From Pseudomonadota bacterium (GTDB lineage: Bacteria; Myxococcota_A; Polyangia; GCA-2747355), in contig JADJTL010000001.1 of NCBI GenBank assembly GCA_016711215.1, positions 361,001-425,000 of the forward strand: a stretch of 64,000 nucleotides of DNA. The letters run 5' to 3'. Shown in pieces: positions 60,784-64,000 of this stretch. Positions within the stretch are counted from its first letter, which is position 1; each line of letters opens with the position of its first letter. The position numbers and the translations under genes were made by a program. The notes below the pieces were generated by a model. The model ran no database searches. It was not told where the DNA came from and saw only the letters and a program-made list of their open reading frames with translations.

Positions 60784-61815
60784 GTGGAGCTGATCGAGTG
60801 TGTGCCGAACTTCAGCGAAGGGCGTCGGGGCGAGGTGATCGCTCGGATCGCCGCTCGCCTGGGCGAGGTCCCTGGGGCACACCTGCTCGATGTCGACGCC
60901 GGGGTCGCCGTCAATCGGACGGTAATGACGATCGTGGGGAGCCCTGACGCCGTGGCCGAGGCGGCGTTTCGCGCGGTCGCGGAGGCGGCGCGTCGAATCG
61001 ACATGCGCGCGCAGCGGGGCGAGCATCCCCGGATCGGTGCCACAGACGTGTGCCCCTTCGTGCCGCTGGCCGGCGTTACCCTCGCTGACTGTGCCGCTGT
61101 CGCGACCCGCTTCGCCGCCCGCGTCGGGACAGAGCTCGGCATCCCTTGCTACCTCTACGGCGCTGCGGCGCGGACGCCCGAGCGCCGGGAACTCGCCGCG
61201 CTGCGACGGGGCGGGTACGAGGCGCTCGCGCGGCGAATGGTCGATCTGCGCTGGAAGCCCGACTTTGGTCTCGTCGCGACGGCCGCTCGTTGTGGCGCCA
61301 CCGCGGTGGGCGCGCGGGAGCCGCTGATCGCGTTCAACGTCAATCTGGCGACGCGCGATGTCAGCATCGCGCGCTCAATCGCGCGCGAGGTCCGCGAGGG
61401 GCGAGGCGCGCCGCCAAGCGGGCTGCCGGGCTGTCGCGCGCTCGGCTGGTTCATTGCCGAGTACGACTGCTGCCAGGTCACCGTCAATGTCCTGCGCTAT
61501 CGCGAAACGGGGCTCGATCGAATTCTTCGGCGCGTCGACGAGCTGGCGCGGGCTCAGGGCGTCCGCGTCAGCGGCAGTGAGGTCATTGGGTTGCTACCCA
61601 AGGCCGCGCTGCTCGAGCCGGGACGGCGCGCCCTTGGCCGGGACGGCGGCGATGGCGGGCGCAGCGAGGCCGCCGCAGACGAGGGTGCGCTGCTGCGGGC
61701 TGCCGTCGAGGCCTTGGGGCTCGACGCGCTGCGCCCGTTCACCGCGACGCTCAAGGTTCTGGAGTACCGCCTGGCCGCAGTGCTCGGCCCGGCCATGCCG
61801 CGGCTCGAAATTTAG
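60784..61815 (+). CDS. ftcD: Glutamate formimidoyltransferase (formiminotransferase domain)
   Basis: 343 aa from the GTG at 60784. The N-terminal subdomain begins VELIECVPNFSEGRR, with VNRTVMTIVG, RIDMRAQRGEHPRIGATDVCPFVPL; the second subdomain contains CRALGWFIAEYDCCQVTVNV and SGSEVIGLLPKAAL. It lacks the cyclodeaminase half found in the bifunctional mammalian protein. In the family, this transfers the formimino group from formiminoglutamate to tetrahydrofolate at the end of histidine degradation. No hut genes are nearby. Confidence 0.9.
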   Translation: MELIECVPNFSEGRRGEVIARIAARLGEVPGAHLLDVDAGVAVNRTVMTIVGSPDAVAEAAFRAVAEAARRIDMRAQRGEHPRIGATDVCPFVPLAGVTLADCAAVATRFAARVGTELGIPCYLYGAAARTPERRELAALRRGGYEALARRMVDLRWKPDFGLVATAARCGATAVGAREPLIAFNVNLATRDVSIARSIAREVREGRGAPPSGLPGCRALGWFIAEYDCCQVTVNVLRYRETGLDRILRRVDELARAQGVRVSGSEVIGLLPKAALLEPGRRALGRDGGDGGRSEAAADEGALLRAAVEALGLDALRPFTATLKVLEYRLAAVLGPAMPRLEI

Positions 61816-61915
61816 CACCCACGCGCCGCCGCGAGCAGCGGCCCGCCGCCTCGCTGGCCTTTCTTGGCCTCGCGCGTCGTGGTAGACGGTCCCCACTGCT
61901 GAGCGGTGTGAATCG

Positions 61916-62782
61916 ATGTCGCTTCCCTGCCTCCGAGAAATCGTCCCCGTCGAGGGCTTCTTCGGGCTGCCGATTCGCCCCTTTGGCCTGCTGGTCAGCA
62001 CCGGGGTGATGATCGGCTACTCGTTGGCCAGGCGTCGCGCGCGGGCGACCGGCCTCGACGAGGACGTCTGCGCCAACGCCATGGTCTGGTCCGTCGTCGC
62101 CGGCTTCATCGGCGCGCATTGGGTCTCGGTGATCTTCTATTTCCCGGAAGACCTGCGGCGCGACCCCTGGGTGCTCCTCAAGTTCTGGAAGCAGCTCTCC
62201 TCGTTCGGTGGCTTCGTCGGCGGCGCACTGGGCGCCTGGCTCTACTTCCGCCGTCAGCGGCAGTCGCTGCTCAAGTATGCCGATGCCATCATCTTCGGCC
62301 TCGTGCCCGGCTGGTTCTTTGGCCGTCTCGGCTGCACCGTCGTGCATGATCATCCCGGGGCGGAGACGAGCTTCGCGCTCGGTGTACGTTGCGGGACGGG
62401 CGGCGCTGTGGTCCACGATCTCGGGCTCTACGAGGCCCTCTTCACGGTCGTGCTCGTCGGCGTGCTCTATGGACTGAGGCGCCTCCGTCCCTTCCACGGC
62501 TTTCCGATCGCGCTCATGCTCGCGCTCTATGCCCCCGTACGCTTCCTGCTCGATCGCCTTCGCATTGAGGATCGGACCTATTGGGGGCTGACCCCTGGGC
62601 AATTCTTCGCCGGCCTCGTGCTGCTGCTGGCGGCTGCCCTGGCGGCTCACGGTCTGCACCTGCGACGGCAGGGGGACTGGCCTGGGGCGCCCGCCTCTGA
62701 GCGCTCGCTGGGCGGGCGTGGCGCAGTGGCCGCGGCGCCCCAAGCCCGGCAGCCGGCCCGTCGTCGGCGCCGGCGCAAGTAG
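61916..62782 (+). CDS. lgt: Prolipoprotein diacylglyceryl transferase
   Basis: 288 aa. Multiple membrane helices. IRPFGLLVSTGVMIGYSLARR, SSFGGFVGGALGAWLYFRR, a signature-like GWFFGRLGCTVVHDHPG (the usual GRxGNFxNxE is replaced by GRLGCTVVHDHPG), HDLGLYEALF and APVRFLLDRLRIED with the conserved Arg. It adds diacylglycerol to lipobox cysteines; the several lipoproteins in this window are possible substrates. The Arg/Ala/Pro-rich C-terminus is unusual. Signature variant resembles other deltaproteobacterial Lgt enzymes. Confidence 0.88.
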   Translation: MSLPCLREIVPVEGFFGLPIRPFGLLVSTGVMIGYSLARRRARATGLDEDVCANAMVWSVVAGFIGAHWVSVIFYFPEDLRRDPWVLLKFWKQLSSFGGFVGGALGAWLYFRRQRQSLLKYADAIIFGLVPGWFFGRLGCTVVHDHPGAETSFALGVRCGTGGAVVHDLGLYEALFTVVLVGVLYGLRRLRPFHGFPIALMLALYAPVRFLLDRLRIEDRTYWGLTPGQFFAGLVLLLAAALAAHGLHLRRQGDWPGAPASERSLGGRGAVAAAPQARQPARRRRRRK

Positions 62783-63000
62783 CGCGCCGCCAGCAGCCGA
62801 GGGCTTCACGCGGGCCTCTGCCCGCCGTGGAATGTGCGCCCGTCGGCGCCCTCTGGCATAGTGGGCGACGCTTTTTTTACCTCGGCTCTCTCGTCGGATT
62901 TGGCGCCGCGCTCGTCGCGGCTCCGACCGCGTTGGAGCCCGCTGCAAGGCGAGCGCGGGGCTATTGATCCCTGCGCGCTCGGCCGACGGAGGCAGGACCG

Positions 63001-64000
63001 ATGCACGAGCACTTTGATCCCGCGAGCACCGAGCACCGATTGCGCAGGTTTGTGGTGGCGTCCTTGCTCTTGGGCGTGGTCGTGCTCGGGGTCGCCATCT
63101 TCGTCGGTCTGCGGCGTCGCGCCGCCACGGAGGCTCCCAGCGAGAACTCGAGTGCGCTGGCCTCGTGGTGTGAGCTGAGGCGCCAGTGGGCCCGTGATGA
63201 CGGGACCTTGAGCGCCGATATCTTGCTCAAGAGCGTGCGGCCGGACCAGCGCGCCGAGCGTGAGCGCCTCGTCGGAGAGCGCAACGAGGTGGCTGAGCGC
63301 TACCGTCGGCAGCTCGTTCAGCTCCTCGGCAAGCTCGATGACCCGCGCGTCCTGCTCGTCGAACAAGCCCTGGTCAAGGAAGGAAAGGCGCGCGCCAATA
63401 CGGCCGTGCGCATCGCCAACGTCGTCAGCGAGGTGGAGGCCGCCGCCGGCGACGGCGCGGCGGACGCCCAGCTGCGGGACCGCCTCGCTCAGCTACGCGC
63501 AGCGCAGACGACGGCAGCGGAGACGCTCAAGCAGCGTATCGTCAACGGTCGCCGCGCGGCCGACGCCGAGGTGACGCGCGCCCTCGCCGCAATTCCGGGC
63601 TGCCACTCGGTCTATCGAGGTCCAGTCACTGACGAAAACACGGGCGATAGCCCCTACGTCGCGTGGGACGAGCTGGAAATGCGCCGGGACCAGCTCGCGA
63701 GCAGCATCGCGGCCAAGGTGCATCGACTCGAGCCGGCCGAGCAGTTCACCAATCAAGTCCATCACGCGCTGGTGCGCCGCTATCGACCGATCCTCTCGAG
63801 CTGTTTCCAAAAGCAGCGGCGCAAAGCGCCCCGTACGCCGACGGAGATCGACCTTCACATCCGTCTGCAGTCCAACGGGACCGTCAAGACGCTCGGGCTT
63901 CAGGGAGCGGAGGTCCTTCGCGACTGCCTGCTCGAAACGGCCGGTCGCTGGCGCCTTCCAGCACCGGGGCGCGCAGGAGAATCAGTCGTCATCGCCATGG
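63001..64000 (+). CDS. AgmX/TonB-like envelope protein, cut by the right edge
   Basis: At least 333 codons from an ATG at 63001 behind GGAGG-like GGAGGCAGGA; runs off the window. One helix near residues 18-37 (VVASLLLGVVVLGVAIFVG), then a charged helical region with coiled-coil character (residues about 85-190). From about residue 255 it has an AgmX/PglI C-terminal-like domain: ALVRRYRPILSSCF, IDLHIRLQSNGTVKTLGLQG and DCLLETAGRWRLPAP. The Cys pair and the N-G-x-V-x-x-L strand match the TonB-like tail of gliding/adventurous motility proteins. Compare the PilZ fusion at 36690-37940. Confidence 0.7.
   Translation, partial: MHEHFDPASTEHRLRRFVVASLLLGVVVLGVAIFVGLRRRAATEAPSENSSALASWCELRRQWARDDGTLSADILLKSVRPDQRAERERLVGERNEVAERYRRQLVQLLGKLDDPRVLLVEQALVKEGKARANTAVRIANVVSEVEAAAGDGAADAQLRDRLAQLRAAQTTAAETLKQRIVNGRRAADAEVTRALAAIPGCHSVYRGPVTDENTGDSPYVAWDELEMRRDQLASSIAAKVHRLEPAEQFTNQVHHALVRRYRPILSSCFQKQRRKAPRTPTEIDLHIRLQSNGTVKTLGLQGAEVLRDCLLETAGRWRLPAPGRAGESVVIAM

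Overview
This is a GC-rich window (roughly 65-70% G+C by eye) with densely packed genes on both strands. It looks like chromosome of a myxobacterium-like deltaproteobacterium (Myxococcota/Polyangia-type). The supporting signs are a PilZ protein of the gmx/TIGR02266 type fused to an AgmX/TonB-like tail, a second protein ending in the same kind of tail, Cys-rich lipoproteins, a Ser/Thr kinase fused to a receiver domain, a Bacteroides-type succinate dehydrogenase, and an IF-3 with a long C-terminal extension like the Myxococcus Dsg protein. I see no rRNA, tRNA, CRISPR array, transposase or phage module. This assignment is inferred from protein families; no search was run.

Layout. 1-9.6 kb: SAM methyltransferase (cut by the edge), HAD-IB phosphatase, a frameshifted NifU-like protein, MTH1-like NUDIX hydrolase, M42 aminopeptidase, an exported M49-like peptidase with an EF-hand, an SRPBCC protein, an alpha/beta hydrolase, and unknown exported proteins around a 13-bp tandem array. 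9.6-13.1 kb: sdhCAB operon (minus strand). 13.2-18.2 kb: large membrane glutamine-amidotransferase-like protein plus DUF4159 partner, rpiB, an SDR reductase and a thioredoxin-like [2Fe-2S] protein. 18.4-24.1 kb: ABC exporter set, metallophosphoesterase, triple-parvulin lipoprotein. 24.1-33.3 kb: alpha-glucan region (SLC45-like sugar transporter, malQ, two GH13 amylases). 33.6-40.4 kb: secA, PilZ-TonB-like fusion, Cys-rich lipoprotein, S66 LD-carboxypeptidase. 40.6-43.7 kb: ruvX-mltG-ABC ATPase-ABC permease with 1-4 base overlaps. 43.9-48.6 kb: prkA-yeaH-spoVR. 48.6-54.6 kb: acyl-CoA synthetase, AMIN/coiled-coil envelope protein, GAF-GGDEF diguanylate cyclase. 54.7-64 kb: infC, a lipoprotein, a stand-alone LeuA-type regulatory domain, YqgE/AlgH, a pRiA4b-ORF3-like protein, kinase-receiver, ftcD, lgt and an AgmX-like protein cut by the right edge.

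How genes work together. sdhCAB forms membrane complex II. ruvX-mltG and the following ABC pair look co-transcribed. PrkA, YeaH and SpoVR form the conserved stress/starvation triad. The MFS carrier, MalQ and amylases suggest extracellular starch or glycogen breakdown followed by uptake and disproportionation. c-di-GMP signalling is represented by a cyclase with an intact inhibitory site and by the PilZ receptor fusion.

The most interesting points are: infC apparently starts with ATA behind a perfect Shine-Dalgarno and ends in twelve DDETA repeats; an isolated LeuA regulatory domain; the PilZ-membrane-TonB-like architecture; two 13-bp tandem arrays sitting 18 bases upstream of start codons; and five genes disrupted by a frameshift or stop. 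The disruption of essential infC suggests that at least some of these are sequence errors.
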